Positions 22,961 through 34,231 of a stretch of DNA of 64,000 nucleotides are shown one piece after another. The position numbers and the translations under genes were made by a program. The stretch is from Acanthosoma haemorrhoidale (taxonomy: Eukaryota > Arthropoda > Insecta > Hemiptera > Acanthosomatidae), in the NCBI GenBank assembly GCA_930367205.1, contig CAKNEZ010000011.1:62001-126000 (forward strand), read 5' to 3'. Under the pieces are notes generated by a model. The model had not been told where the DNA came from and did not search any database. It saw only the letters and a program-made list of their open reading frames with translations. How positions within the stretch are numbered: position 1 is the stretch's first letter; every line of letters begins with the position of its first letter.

Positions 22961-23539
22961 ACAAAATTACACGGAATTTCTTTCAATAGCAGCCTAAAGG
23001 TATCGACTACCAAATCTCAAATGAAAAAAATTCTAACATTGACAAAAGAATAACGAAACAAACATAACGCTACCTACTGGTGCAACTGAAACCACTTTCT
23101 TGCCAAACTAATATTATATTTCCACCCCATTCATTTCCTGTCAAATAAACTGCGGTAAACATTAGGCTCATGTAATTATAAAAGAAGTGAACAACAAGGA
23201 TGTGCCATGTCTACTTCGATATAGAAAAGGACTTCGATATGGCCCTAAAAAAAATTTGGATTGGAACACGAAGAGCAATATGTGGAAATAATTTTCTTAA
23301 GCAGAAAAAATTTCATGTGCAATTTCTGCAAGAAGCTTATAGAACCTCACAAAGGTCAGTCTTGCGCACTACTGGAAAAAGGTCTTCGTGGTTCCAAGAG
23401 ATTCATGCCGTTCACGTCTGTTTTCTTGACCATTAACCCTTCTTTGGGACCTTCCCTTGATTCACTAAAAACCAACCATAAATGGTATATATAAACCTAT
23501 ATATTGGTATATAAAAACCTACTCATGTTCAGGTTCTCC
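22961..23539. other. No gene recognised
   Basis: Two overlapping plus-strand open frames near 23200-23494 show no known motif. Confidence 0.4.
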
Positions 23540-24360
23540 ATCCAAACTGTCCAGAAGACTGTAGGGCCAAAGGGAGAGGACGCCTGCCGCGGGCTAGGGT
23601 GTCTACGACCCGGGCGCTGTCCGGCGAGCGTCCAGAAAGAGATAAAATGGGTGCACCTGTGATCTTTGACCTTTGCTGGTGGCCTAGTTGGTAGGATCTT
23701 TATTAGTATCGATCTGACTCCGTATGGGCGTGTTGGTGTGCCCCGACAGTGCACTATGTTTAGGAGAAGAGGAACAGGGTAGGTTTATAGGTAGTTTATG
23801 TGGTCTTGGAATGACCACGAATTCACACGCGGTATCTACAGGTAGGCGAAAACCGGCCTGATACCAAAGTTGACTGTGAACCGTAGAAAGGCAGACTGGA
23901 TCGCTGGGAGAGACGCTACTAGGTAAAGTTTCAAGGGCCCCAGGAGACCGTCGTCCACAAAGAAGAGGTCTCTTCCAAATGAGGTGCTAGTTTTATCGAC
24001 ACGAAGGCAGAGATTCCCACTAGGAAGGTGTGGGGTCTGACAACACCGGACTAAAACATAGCGAGTTTAGGAAAGAGAGATGCAGAGGTAGTTGAATAAG
24101 AAAGTCATGGCTTGAGTAGAAAAGTCATGGCTTGAGTAGAGCAGCAAGGGAGAGAGCAAGAGAGCTAGAGAGAGAGAGAGAGAGAGAGAAAACACAGTGT
24201 TCTTCAGATGCCGGGCTCCAAGATTGTGTTAAACGCTCTCAATCTGGCCCCTTATAGGCAGGTCAGAGAATAGTCCTCACCCACGCCCCTAGTGGGCTTC
24301 AGCTGTTTCATGCACTAGTTTCCTCTCTTAGCTGACGCTTTAAGGTTTTTATTATTAAAG
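23540..24360 (-). repeat. Promoter-bearing dispersed repeat, copy 2 (inverted)
   Basis: On the minus strand this repeats the order of copy 1 at 12060-12840: TATA-like box (CCTATAAGG near 24253), CT microsatellite (about 24160-24190), TATGTTTTAGTCCGG near 24055, GTCGGGGCACACC near 23740, and a GC-rich tail. A 19-bp tandem duplication (AAAGTCATGGCTTGAGTAG) occurs at about 24102-24140. The two copies form an inverted pair 11 kb apart. No protein is encoded. Confidence 0.6.
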
Positions 24361-24856
24361 TATAGAAACATAGGTTGATATTTTCTGGCCCGAGAAGAGG
24401 GGAACTTCTATTTATTCGTGGTAACACAACACGAACCATTTTTCAACACAAGATCCGATCGGAACATCATTGACACCGCTAACGTATCTGTTTCTTTCTA
24501 TTGCTCTTTTCTTGTCGGTTCAATAATTAATAATAATTAAATCTGAAAAATCAAATTCAAATTCAAAATTCAAAGAAACCCTTACGTTTTTGCCCCTGTG
24601 CCTCTCACTATATCTGTTCTGGCTTTTAATCGTTAGGCAAACGAAGCAAAAATTGTAGGAATAATAGGAGGTTTTTTAGTGGAGTCACAGATCCATTGAA
24701 ATGCTGATAGAGAGAATTATAGTAGGAATGCTTTAATTATCATATCTGGACCTTTTTCTCAATTGGGGAAAATACGGCGCTTCCCTTGGAGAAATTTGCC
24801 AAGGTAAAAATTGGACAGCATTGACTATTTATTTTGATATTTGTCCTTAGAGGTGC
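24361..24856. other. No gene recognised; carries the left GGTGC target duplication
   Basis: AT-rich sequence without open frames of note. Bases 24852-24856 (GGTGC) are the left copy of the element B target-site duplication. Confidence 0.6.
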
Positions 24857-25039
24857 TGATATGTTTAGATAAATCATGGGGAAAAACGGGTAATAAAATA
24901 ATTGATAACGTACACGTGGCTTGGAGCGAGAACATGAAGTATATTTATATAAAGGTTACAACAAGGTTACAAATAATGGTTACATGATATAAGGGTTTCA
25001 ATTATATTAAATAGTCATTAGTTTTAATTATACATAACA
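24857..25039 (-). repeat. Element B 3' LTR
   Basis: 183 bp, running TGTTATGTATAATT to ACATATCA on the coding strand. The polypurine tract AGTGGGGGAGAC lies at 25040-25051. Confidence 0.92.
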
Positions 25040-25122
25040 GTCTCCCCCACTATTCAAGAATTATTAACATTAAAATAGTACCATGAATCAAAAAGTATGT
25101 ATCTTGTGAGGGGACATCAATA

Positions 25123-28046
25123 CTAAAGTGATATGTTAGGATCTCGAAACCTTTCTGGGAGTCTTCTCTGACGAACAGGTCTGTTGATGGGACATAGAGG
25201 AGTCTGAAGAAAAGGTTCGGTTGAAGATGAATCTGGAAAATCATGAGGTGCAAATTGAGTGTGAGGTTCCTGAGGTGGACCTGGAGCTCGAGGAATTTCA
25301 TAAGACTGAGAAGAGCCAAATGAAACAGTCTTTTTTGCTTGTACAAGGGTGTTTCTCAGTTGATTTGTGTGACGCTTGAAAATTCTCCTTGATTCGTCCA
25401 GGTGGACAAGGTAATGTTGTTGACCCAACCTTTTCGTCACCTCACCAAACTCCCACTTTGGCTAGTTATTTTTGAAGACACGGATTTGCACTCTCTCCCC
25501 CACATGAAAAAATCTTCTGGTAACTCGCGTTGACTGAGAAGAGTGTGGTTTGGTTGGTAACAAGGCATCCAGGCGGATTCGGAATTTTCTTTTCTAATAT
25601 AACTCAGCAGGTGAGGAGCCATTAGCAAGGGGAAATAGGATATAATGAAATAGGATATTTGTGACTTTTTCTGCCATAGGGGTATCGTCATTTGACAAGG
25701 CCCACAACTTATCCTTAAGTGTCCGCACATTACGTTCAGCAAGGCCATTAGTTGCTGGATGGCCAGGGGCTATAAATTTTTGAAAAATTCCGTTTGTGCG
25801 GCAAAAAAGATGAAACTCTTCGCTCTGAAAAATGCTAGCGTTATCTGAAACAAGCTGATTTGGGAATCCATGCGTTGAAAAAATCTTTCTGAGAAGATTT
25901 ATGGTTCAGGACGTGGTAGGTGCTTCTTTGATAGGTTCAACTTCCGCCCATTTTGACTTAGCATCTATGCAAACAAGGAAATAATGGCCCTGGAACGGTC
26001 CAGCATAATCTATATGGACTCGTTCCCAATTCTCGGATGGTTCATCCCAAAGGTGAACTGGTACTTTTGGTGGAGCCAATCTTGTAAAGGCGCACCGCTC
26101 ACAACTTTTGACAATTCGCTCAATCTGACTGTCAATTCCAGGCCAGTAAACATATTTTCGGGCTAATTGTTTCATTTTCATGATCCCTAGATGTGTTTCA
26201 TGAAGTTCTGATATAACTTGACTTCAAAGGGATGTAGGGATGACAATACGATCTTGGCGGAAGATGACGTCTTCATGCAGTGTAAATTCTGAGTCCACGC
26301 AGTCGTTTTTTAGTGACTCGATGATTTTCTTGAGTTCCGGATCCTTCTTGGTTTCCTCTTGAATAGTCTCAAATGTAACTTTATTGCTTGAGATATGAAC
26401 AATTTGTTCAGAAAAAATTTGGTGAACTTCTTCTCCCATCAAGGTGTCAGTTGATGTATGGATAGCATGAGCAGGAGTGCGCTTGTCATGCGTGGCAATT
26501 GTTTATTATGCTGAAAAATTCTTGATAGTGGTTGAATGTCTGTTACTAGGGTGAACTGTTTGCCAAAAACATAATCATAAAACTGATTTACACCAAAAAT
26601 AATAGCAAGAGCTTCCCTGTCTAGCTGGCTATAATTAGCTTCTGAAGATGAGAGTGAGCGGGAAGCATAGGCAATAGGTCTTTCAGCATCATCTACGGGG
26701 TGGCTTAGAACTGCTGCAACGCCATCTGGGCTTGCATCACATGTAAGCATGACTGGTGAAGTAGGGTCAAATGGAATCAGAACGCGGTCACTACAAAGCT
26801 CTGCCTTTAATTTCAAAAAGGAGGCTTCACAATCACTTGTCCATGAAAATCGTTGATTGTTCTGCAACAACCTGTGGAGGGGGAATGACAAGGCTGAAAA
26901 TTGTGAGTAATATGTAAGAAGTCCCAGAAATCTACGAACTCCGTCAGCATCTTTAGGGCGTGGCATATTGTTGACAGCTCGAACATTTTCAGGGAATTTT
27001 CGAATCTGGTTGTGCTCCACAACATGACCTAGGTACTCAATTTTTTCTTCAAAGAAAGAACACTTACTTTGGTTGACATGTAGGTCGTGGTCAGCAAGAC
27101 GTTTGAGGCAGGCGCGCAAATTTTGAGTACATTCTTCCAAAGTTGCTCCATGGCATATTATGTCGTCAAAATATGCTTCTGATTTTGGCAACCCCTGAAG
27201 AACTTGAGACATTATGCGATTGAACTCGGCTGGTGCAGACTTGATGCCAAAACTGAGGCGGTTCATTCTATACACGCCACGGTGTGTTGCTATGGTTTGG
27301 ACATTGCACTATCTGGACAGACTTTTACATGCAAGTACGCCTTATATAAATCAATTTTACAAAAATACCTTGAATTGCGTAGACTGTGTAACACATCTTC
27401 TATTTTTCGTATGGGAAAGTTAGCTGAAATTAATCTTTTTATTGACACCTGATTTATAATCAACGCATAAGCGTACACCACCATCTGGTTTTGGGATAAC
27501 AACTAATGGTGATCCCCAATCACTCGTTGTAACCGGCAAAATTATTCCAGTAGCTTCCAGGGAATCGAATTCTTTTTCAACACGTTCTCGTAGAGCATAA
27601 GGTAAATGGCGTTCTCTTGTGAAACTAGGTTTTGCCCCTTGTCGTAGCTGCAGCTTAACTTCATAATCTGGAATGCAACCAACTTCCTCGGCAAAGACAG
27701 TTGGGAACTCAGCTATTATCTCGCCAGGCGCAGCGACACAGCCCACCGCAAGTACACTTGACATATGGTTTTTGGTGGTATCAATTTCTCTCCATTCAAT
27801 CATTAAATCTCTAATCCATTGACACCCAAGCAATGTTGTATGGCCAGACGGAACAATATACAGGTCACCACACGCATTTCTACCTTTATATGTGGCTGTT
27901 ACCTCCACTTTTCCTCTCGGAAGAATTTCGTTGCCTGAGTACGCTCGAAAAATGGTATTTGTTGGTTGGATTTCTAGTTCCAAATTCAATTTCCTAAAAT
28001 CATCCTCGTTTAGGAGAGAAAATCTTGCTCCTGAATCGACCTCCAT
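25123..28046 (-). pseudogene. pol: Element B pol: protease, RT, RNase H, integrase
   Basis: The protease starts near 28046 with the active site DSGARFSLL. RT follows in three successive frames: 28046-27420, about 27425-27290, and 27275-26439. Its motifs are KIDLYKAY near 27355 and AYFDDIICHG near 27160. RNase H has LTCDASPDG near 26745. A short stretch between RNase H and the linker looks deleted near 26440. The integrase zinc finger (SCERC) and first aspartate (HIDYAGPF) lie in 26181-25906. After a TGA at 25904-25906 the same frame continues with VSDNAS and GLAERNVRTLK, completing the DDE set. The C-terminal tail is at 25440-25123. The near-identical LTRs suggest a young insertion, so the defects are recent or were carried by a copy moved in trans. 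Confidence 0.88.
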
Positions 28047-28139
28047 GAGCTGGGGTTTTCCATTGATTTGGACGGTAACGATATATTTATCGGAGTCGGG
28101 GTTTACTTCGAAAAGGTCTTTAAGATATGAAACGCCGTA

Positions 28140-28497
28140 TTAATGTTCAGCGTTGACGTGAGAAATTGCATTTGCAGATGATACGTAACTAGGTTTTTTA
28201 TTTTGTGACAGGCTGGTGATACAAACTCGTGAAACGTGTCCCTTACGGTTACATGACGTGCAATGAGCTTTATCATAATCAACGTGACAGTCTGCTAGTC
28301 TATGATTATTTCTAGCACACCTTGTACATATGTCACGAATCCCTAATGCTTTATAATCTATTCTACTTCGGCTGTGGGATCTATTTTTGGCTCCTGATGA
28401 ATGAAATTTATTACGAGAATCAGGGCAGTTGGACGAACGGTCTTTTAATGATCCAGATAGGTGATACGTGTCACTAGAGAAAGATGAACAACCTGTA
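28140..28497 (-). pseudogene. gag: Element B Gag C-terminus with two zinc knuckles
   Basis: The frame encodes a basic, serine-rich stretch followed by two knuckles, CTRCARNNHRLADC and CTSCNRKGHVSRVC. They are separated from the rest of Gag by the nested element A fragment, whose 3' LTR begins at 28498. The frame runs into that LTR, so the residues upstream of about 28497 are not Gag. Confidence 0.8.
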
Positions 28498-28640
28498 TGT
28501 TGTATTTGTACTGATAATAAATACATTTAAGACCAGAAATTAGGCTTTTATTTATTATAAACTACAGACAGTAATGACAGAGTTGAAAATAAATTTGAAC
28601 AATTGAACATATGGAATATTAAGCATTCCATTTCATCACA
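28498..28640 (-). repeat. 3' LTR of the nested element A copy
   Basis: 143 bp. It matches the 159-bp LTR but lacks 16 bp between two CATATG words, a deletion between short direct repeats. Confidence 0.88.
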
Positions 28641-28662
28641 TTCTCCCCCTCTATATTTTGAA

Positions 28663-30339
28663 CTAAAACTTGGTTACATAATCCTTCAGATAAGCAGGAG
28701 GCTTGAGAGTTCGTCTAGGTCCTGAGGTTTCAGTGTCAGGTGAAGGTAGGTCAATTTGAACTTTCCGATTGATATTTCGAGGACTGGAGTTATTCAGATC
28801 TAGGGTGAACGGTAGACCTGCTTCAGCTCGACCTGTTCCAGCTCCTTCAGGGCTAGGTCGAATTTGAGAGATTTCTCTTCGTTCTTCAATAAGTGGAGGG
28901 GCTTCAGCTTTTAGCAATAGATCCGTGTTCCCTCTAGGGGCAAGTTGTCGTAGAGAGACAGTTGATTCACTGCCATCTTTCCGCCTAATACATGCATATT
29001 AGGGGTTAGCTTCTAGAAGTTCTGCTTCTTCTACCAAGTCGTCATACTTGCTGGACCGTATGTTTCGTTTGATGAGTACTGGCCCAGGTGTGGTAAGCCC
29101 AGTAGGTAAAGCTTCTCCGTTTGAGGTTCGGCGAGGAAAACTAAAGAATCGTTCATGAGGAGTACAATTCGTGGCAGTGCATAACATATACCTAATGGAG
29201 TGAAGAGCTTACGGGAGAACTTCTTCCCAATCGCGAGTCTGGAGATTTTACGTCTTGAGAGCTAGATTTATGGTTTTCCACAAGGTACCATTCAAACGCT
29301 CCACCTGTCCATTCCCTTGAGGATTATAGGGCGTTGAGTTGCTAGTGGCTATTCCGTTGGAATGTAGGAATGATATTAATTCTCGCGAAATAAAGGAGGA
29401 ACCTCTGTCCGAGTGCACATAAGCTGGAGTCCCAAAAAGCATAAAAAGATCTGTAAAACATTTTATGACAGTGCCAGAGGTTGTGTCTTTACAAGCGTAG
29501 GCGAATGGGAATCCAGAATATTCGTCTATGATGGTCAGAATGTAGTATTTCCTCGTCTTCGAGGGGATTGGACCCTTGAAGTCTACATTTATTCGTTCAA
29601 AAGTAATAGTTGCTTTGATGAGAGTACCTTGAGATTTGTGAAAACGGGGTTTGACTTCGGCACAAACCGAACAAGTTGAGTTGACCCTTCTAACATCTTC
29701 AACTGAAAATGGGAGATTCCTGCACCGCAGCCAGTGAACCATTCTGGTGATACCGGGATGGTTGAGAGATCGATGCAACTCCAACAGTCGATCATTGGAG
29801 ATGGAGCTACAAACTCTAGATAGGGCATCAGCCTTCGTTTTTTCTCTTCCAGGGCGGTAGGTTATATCGAATTGGAAAGGAGCCAATTCGAGTCTCTAAC
29901 GTAGAATTTTATCATTTTTTATTTTTCTTGAGTGTTTTTGGTTGAATACGAAAGAGAGTGCTTGTTGATCAGTTAGTAGTTGAAAATGTCTACCAAAAAG
30001 AAAAGATCTCCATTTCTTGAGAGATTCCACAATTGCAGCTGCTTCCTTCTCAATCGCAGGGTGTGCACGTTCAGACTTAGTGAGTGTCCGTGAGAAGAAC
30101 GCCACAGGCCGACCACCCTGACTCAAAGTTGCGGCCAAGGCGACGTCTGAAGCATCTGTCTCTACTACCATCTGTTCATTGTCATTCATTGTGGTAACTG
30201 CAGCTTCAGCAATACTTAGTTTAGGTTTTCAAAATCTTTAGTAGTTTGATGATCCAGAGGGAAGGTCTTAGAGTCGGTCAGTGATCTAATTTTATCAGAA
30301 TAATGTGCAATCCATTTCGAGTAGTGAGCAAAGAGCCCT
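28663..30339 (-). pseudogene. Nested element A pol fragment (RNase H and integrase)
   Basis: RNase H (VETDAS near 30160, 30189-29896) and integrase (29886-29248) are recognisable. The integrase HHCC finger and the motifs VDFKGP, HSDRG and GQVERLN are all intact. At the site of the full element's TAA this copy has the sense codon CAA, showing the stop in the other copy is derived. Single-base changes break the frame near 30225 and 29890, and a deletion lies near 29240. The C-terminal tail (29187-28663) is split near 28990. Confidence 0.88.
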
Positions 30340-30985
30340 TTAGTGCAGTGGCTTTGGCTAAAATTTTATTAAAACCAGTCACAGTTGACTGCAGAAGCTG
30401 TTCCCTTATCCAGTTATGACGTAATCCTCGAATGAACTGAGCTCTGAGGAAAATATCATTCACCGAGATACTTGTTTTCTTCCCCTCTGAATTTTTACAC
30501 GAGTCGGAATTACATTCTACTTTGAATTCACAATCTCATATGTCTCGCTGTAACGCAGCAACAAATTCGGAAATCGACTGATTTTCTTTCTGGGTAATGT
30601 TCAAGAAAAAGTGTTGGGTCACAATTGCGCTACGTTTAGGGGTCAGCGTGGTCATGAGATTAGAAACAAGTGTCTTACAATCAAGGGACGTGACAGGTTT
30701 TTCTGGTCCAAGGAATACGGTGAGTGCATTGTAATTTATACCACCCACAGAACCACACAAGAGCTGAGCTTTCTTTGTGTGATCGACTAAATTTTTCATT
30801 GTGCAATAATTCTCGAAACGTTCCATATAACATGAAAATTTCTCTTTTTTTGAATCAAAGTTTTCAAAAATACTCACATTTGCGAGGTTGTTCGTGTCTG
30901 ACTTGGGGTCTTGTTTACTTGATGTTTGAGAGCTTATAAGTGATGTAAGCACACCCATGAATTCTTTAAATTGTTGTGCATCCAT
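30278..30985 (-). pseudogene. gag: Element B Gag N-terminal part
   Basis: A capsid-type Gag starts at ATG 30985 (MDAQQFKEFMGVLTSL). It includes FSCYMERFENYC and KENQSISEFVAALQRD, then a TGA at about 30536. The same frame continues with the typical C-terminal capsid helices (FLRAQFIRGLRHNWIREQLL) to about 30340. There the nested element A fragment interrupts it. Frame sequence left of 30340 belongs to element A. Confidence 0.85.
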
Positions 30986-31162
30986 TCTTGATGATCTTGA
31001 TAATTAATCCGAACGATAAATAAAACGGAAAACGGATAAAACAGCGAAAAAGTACAACGGAAAAGCACTCGCGGTAAAAATTACGACTTACCGCGTATAC
31101 AAGGAATACGAACTACTGGCAATGTCCGTGAACTTGAAACTCGGATAGTTTAATCAGCTTTT

Positions 31163-31172
31163 CTCGTCGCCA
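31163..31172 (-). other. Element B primer-binding site (tRNA-Ser type)
   Basis: On the coding strand, two bases inside the 5' LTR, the sequence is TGGCGACGAG. This is complementary to the CTCGTCGCCA 3' end known for metazoan tRNA-Ser(GCU). The position and the leading TGG are as expected for reverse-transcription priming. Confidence 0.75.
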
Positions 31173-31174
31173 AT

Positions 31175-31357
31175 TGATATGTTTAGATAAATCATGGGAA
31201 AAAACGGGTAATAAAATAATTGATAACGTACACGTGGCTTGGAGCGAGAACATGAAGTATATTTATATAAAGGTTACAACAAGGTTACAAATAATGGTTA
31301 CATGATATAAGGGTTTCAATTATATTAAATAGTCATTAGTTTTAATTATACATAACA
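31175..31357 (-). repeat. Element B 5' LTR
   Basis: 183 bp, differing from the 3' LTR at one base that I noticed (an A for a G in the run near 31199). It is followed by the right GGTGC target duplication. Confidence 0.92.
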
Positions 31358-31362
31358 GGTGC

Positions 31363-33359
31363 ATAAACATTGCTTTTTATGTTCCAAGATCCATTTGTAT
31401 GTAGTCGCCGTCTCGAAATTACAAGCTTGAGACCCGCAATACATGACAAGTTCTGTGCACTACTTCTCTTCTACCCACGTGATATCTTTACTTGGATAAT
31501 GCCAATCATTAAGCACTAGGCACATTAGTGATTAGTCCCTTGCCTGTATGTGGCAACACTGTCAAGTAACCCCTGCATCCCAAGCGTCTAATTCCATGAC
31601 ATCCGCTAAAATTAGCTAATAACCTTTTTGGTTGAATGAACGATGCACAGACAGGGTATTTTGAATTAATCCTGATATTGCTTGCTTGCCTGTTAGCGTT
31701 TGATGACCTGAAATATCCCAGCTTATAGCAGGTAGGGGACACCCGGGATAGCTCAGATGGGAGGAGTACCATTATCATTCCCAGTTCAACAGTCAGTGAT
31801 CGGCCCATGAAGGAAGATTTGCCTCGTAAACCACACGGCTGGACCTCTGACATTTTTTTGTTATGGAATGATTTGTCTTATTATTGATATGTTATGATAT
31901 GGTTTTATGTTTACTATTCCATGTGTCATTTCCCCTCATTGATCCATGGTACATTTCTTGAATGGATGATCAGCCCGCTGGCTGAAGGTGGCGGAGAGAC
32001 GACAGTTGGAAGAGATAGCCGGGAGCGGTGCCGGCCAGTATGTGGCGGGTCGATATACCTCCCCACCCCGCACTATTGACCTGGGGGCGGCGCGCACATC
32101 GCCCCCACCCCTTTCTCGCCGATTCATGGATTTATCATAAAATAGTGTAGTGTACATTTCACTAAAATGTTACATCTTAGAAATCCGAGCTCCTTGGCAA
32201 AAACCAATGCCATATCTGAATTCAGAGGATTGAGCTCGTATAAAATTAGCTCCAAATACTTCGGCACCAAAACACCTTTTCCAATGTATACAAAATCTTT
32301 TTGGTTCTCATGTGGATATAGGTAGTGTAATTTACTATTTATTTAATTAGTGGATTCAGGGCTGGGTTATTTAATTGGAAAATTCTGCTGTAGTAAGGGT
32401 AATTATTTCTGATTCTGAGACATTTGTTTTTGAACAATTTGAATTTTATTTTAGTTTCTTTTAATAGTGGTGATACATTGAATACAACCGTGCATACATA
32501 CAGACTGAAACAAAAGACAATAGGCGTGTACCAGTTTGAAAGTAGAGCCTCACCTTCGGGCCACCGAATGACATAGAAAACACTCTATCGGCGAAAACAG
32601 ACGTCCCAATATTTTGACTAAAAGGAGAGCTGGGGAAAATAAAACACACTTTCAAAACCCCCTAAAAAAAAATCAAAACAAAACAAAAAAAACCCGGTGG
32701 TATAATGAGTTTAACGTCCGGGCATTCATGCCTTTTTCTGAGGCCCATTCACGGTTGACTGACCCAGACGGTCTCGACCTCGCATCGCGAATTGAAACCC
32801 ACACAATAGACCCGGTCCCTCACGACCCTACCCAAATAGATTTTCATAATGACCATTACTTTTCAGAATACTATTTAGATTGGTCATTATCCACACTTCG
32901 TCCTCAGGGATCTCTTACTTATATTGCATCAATCATCAGTCATTATAAGAATATATTCTGCTATTAGGCTCGAACGTAATCCAAAAGCAAAGATAACAGG
33001 AGGCCAATTTATTTTACGTAATATTATTTTTAAATGAAACAGTAGCTGGATAATCAAGTTGTGGCACAGATGCAACCAAACATAGAGGAGGTGTGACGAG
33101 ATTGTACATGGTTCTTGAAGTAACTTACATAAGTATTTCTTTAAGTGACAATTTTCAACAATATTGAAAAAAATATTTTTTCTGTTTCATTAAATTTATA
33201 TTAATTCCTAAATTAAAATGTATGTATTACACTTGACGGAGAGACGACCAAATATACTGTACTTCACAATTATTGATTTTTTTAATATATTTATTTTTTT
33301 GTTAAGATTTGATTTTTAAATTCTTAGGATGTTTAAAGGCTTGGATACTGAAAGCATTC
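31363..33359. other. No confident gene; one GC-rich island
   Basis: A GC-rich island at about 31970-32120 stands out but has no recognisable coding content. Near 31744 the sequence GGGATAGCTCAGATGGGAGGA resembles a tRNA A box, without a convincing B box or tRNA fold. A 117-codon plus-strand frame at 32614-32967 matches no domain I know. Confidence 0.4.
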
Positions 33360-34231
33360 GACCACGCTTAATATACCATATTTACAATTTTCATTCACTC
33401 GCTCATTCGTACAGTATATACAAACAGCCCAGAGCCTCCCAAATTCACATGGTTGTCACCTCCCTCGCATGCGAAAGAGGAAGCAGAGTCTTGGGCCGCG
33501 TCACCGGATACGAGCAAGTGGAGGCTGACCAAGAGCGCGATAGCCACATACGCTCAGTACTTGATTGGAGCAACAGCCATTGCCAGGACTTGATGAGTTC
33601 AAGAATGTAAGGTATATTAAGATTGTAATAAAGAGTTTTGTTGCCGGCGTTATAGGGGCCATTTACTATAGTTCTCAGGACTTTTGATTGAAAGGATTGG
33701 ATAAGCTTGACTTTTTTGCTGTCCCCCATAGCTCTATTCCGTAGGTCCAGATTGCCTTAAGTATAGCTTTGTATATTAGCAATTTATTTTCTATTGAGAG
33801 ATGGGATGTCGTTTGAAGTAGTCTGTACAGTTGACCAAAGTGTCTCTTTAGTTATTGTTTTTTAGCCTCGAGGTCAGTTGTTTGTCGAGATGGAAGCCTA
33901 AGTACCCTACTGTCTCGGATACAGGGAGAGGAATGGAATTAAAATAAACTGGTGGACAAGACTTGCGGCAGAGGGTGAAGGTAATGTGGGAACATTTTGT
34001 TTCATTAACTTTGATCCGCCATTGGTTTCACCAATGCTCGATCTCATCAAGGTGTTTTTGAAGGTTATGGGATGCTATATCGGGGTCTGGGTGGGATGAC
34101 AAGACGGTAGTGTCATCTGCAAATGTGGCCAAGAAGGTATTGCGGGTAGAGGGGACATCAGCGGTGTATAGGTTATAGCGGATGGGACCCATGACACTAC
34201 CCTGTGGAACTCCTCCTTTTATGGGATCGTA
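33360..34231 (-). mobile_element. Jockey-type LINE 3' part with RT motifs, J5
   Basis: This is the most informative Jockey copy. On the minus strand from 34231 it encodes reverse-transcriptase motifs GGVPQGSVMGP near 34215 and the catalytic TFADDTTVLSSHPD near 34115. After these come HLDEIEHW, an in-frame TGA, and then WRIKVNETK. Later parts (FNSIPLPVSE, YLGFHLDKQL) are still readable, followed by stops and the shared 3' tail ending near 33360. The FADD box and the downstream sequence fit the Jockey superfamily. The endonuclease and Gag-like ORF1 are absent, as in a normal 5' truncation. Confidence 0.85.

Larger units (their letters stand above)
28498..30339 (-). mobile_element. 5'-truncated element A copy nested in element B gag
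   Basis: This contains the element A 3' LTR, integrase, RNase H and a little upstream sequence. Homology to element A stops in mid-pol at GAGCAAAGAGCCCT (about 30339), and element B gag resumes at once. There is no 5' LTR and I see no target duplication at the two edges. This points to end-joining of a partial cDNA, or to template switching, rather than normal integrase-mediated insertion. Confidence 0.85.
24857..31357 (-). mobile_element. Ty3/Gypsy retrotransposon, element B, with nested insertion
   Basis: This 6.5-kb minus-strand element has two 183-bp LTRs (24857-25039 and 31175-31357). I noticed only one difference between them, plus a perfect 5-bp target duplication GGTGC at 24852-24856 and 31358-31362. 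It has a tRNA-Ser-type primer site and a polypurine tract beside the 3' LTR. Its pol resembles the Mag-like Gypsy group (YFDD active site, HIDYAGPF integrase motif); the clade call is inference. About 1.84 kb (28498-30339) is a nested fragment of element A. Without that the element is about 4.66 kb. Confidence 0.92.

Noticed and set aside
31744..31830. tRNA-like stretch beginning GGGATAGCTCAGATGGGAG
   Set aside because: It has an A-box-like start but no proper B box, no anticodon arm that I can fold and no acceptor pairing. It is at best a degenerate tRNA-derived relic.
31970..32120. GC-rich island considered as an exon or CpG-island promoter
   Set aside because: Frames on both strands lack any known domain and splice signals are not convincing.
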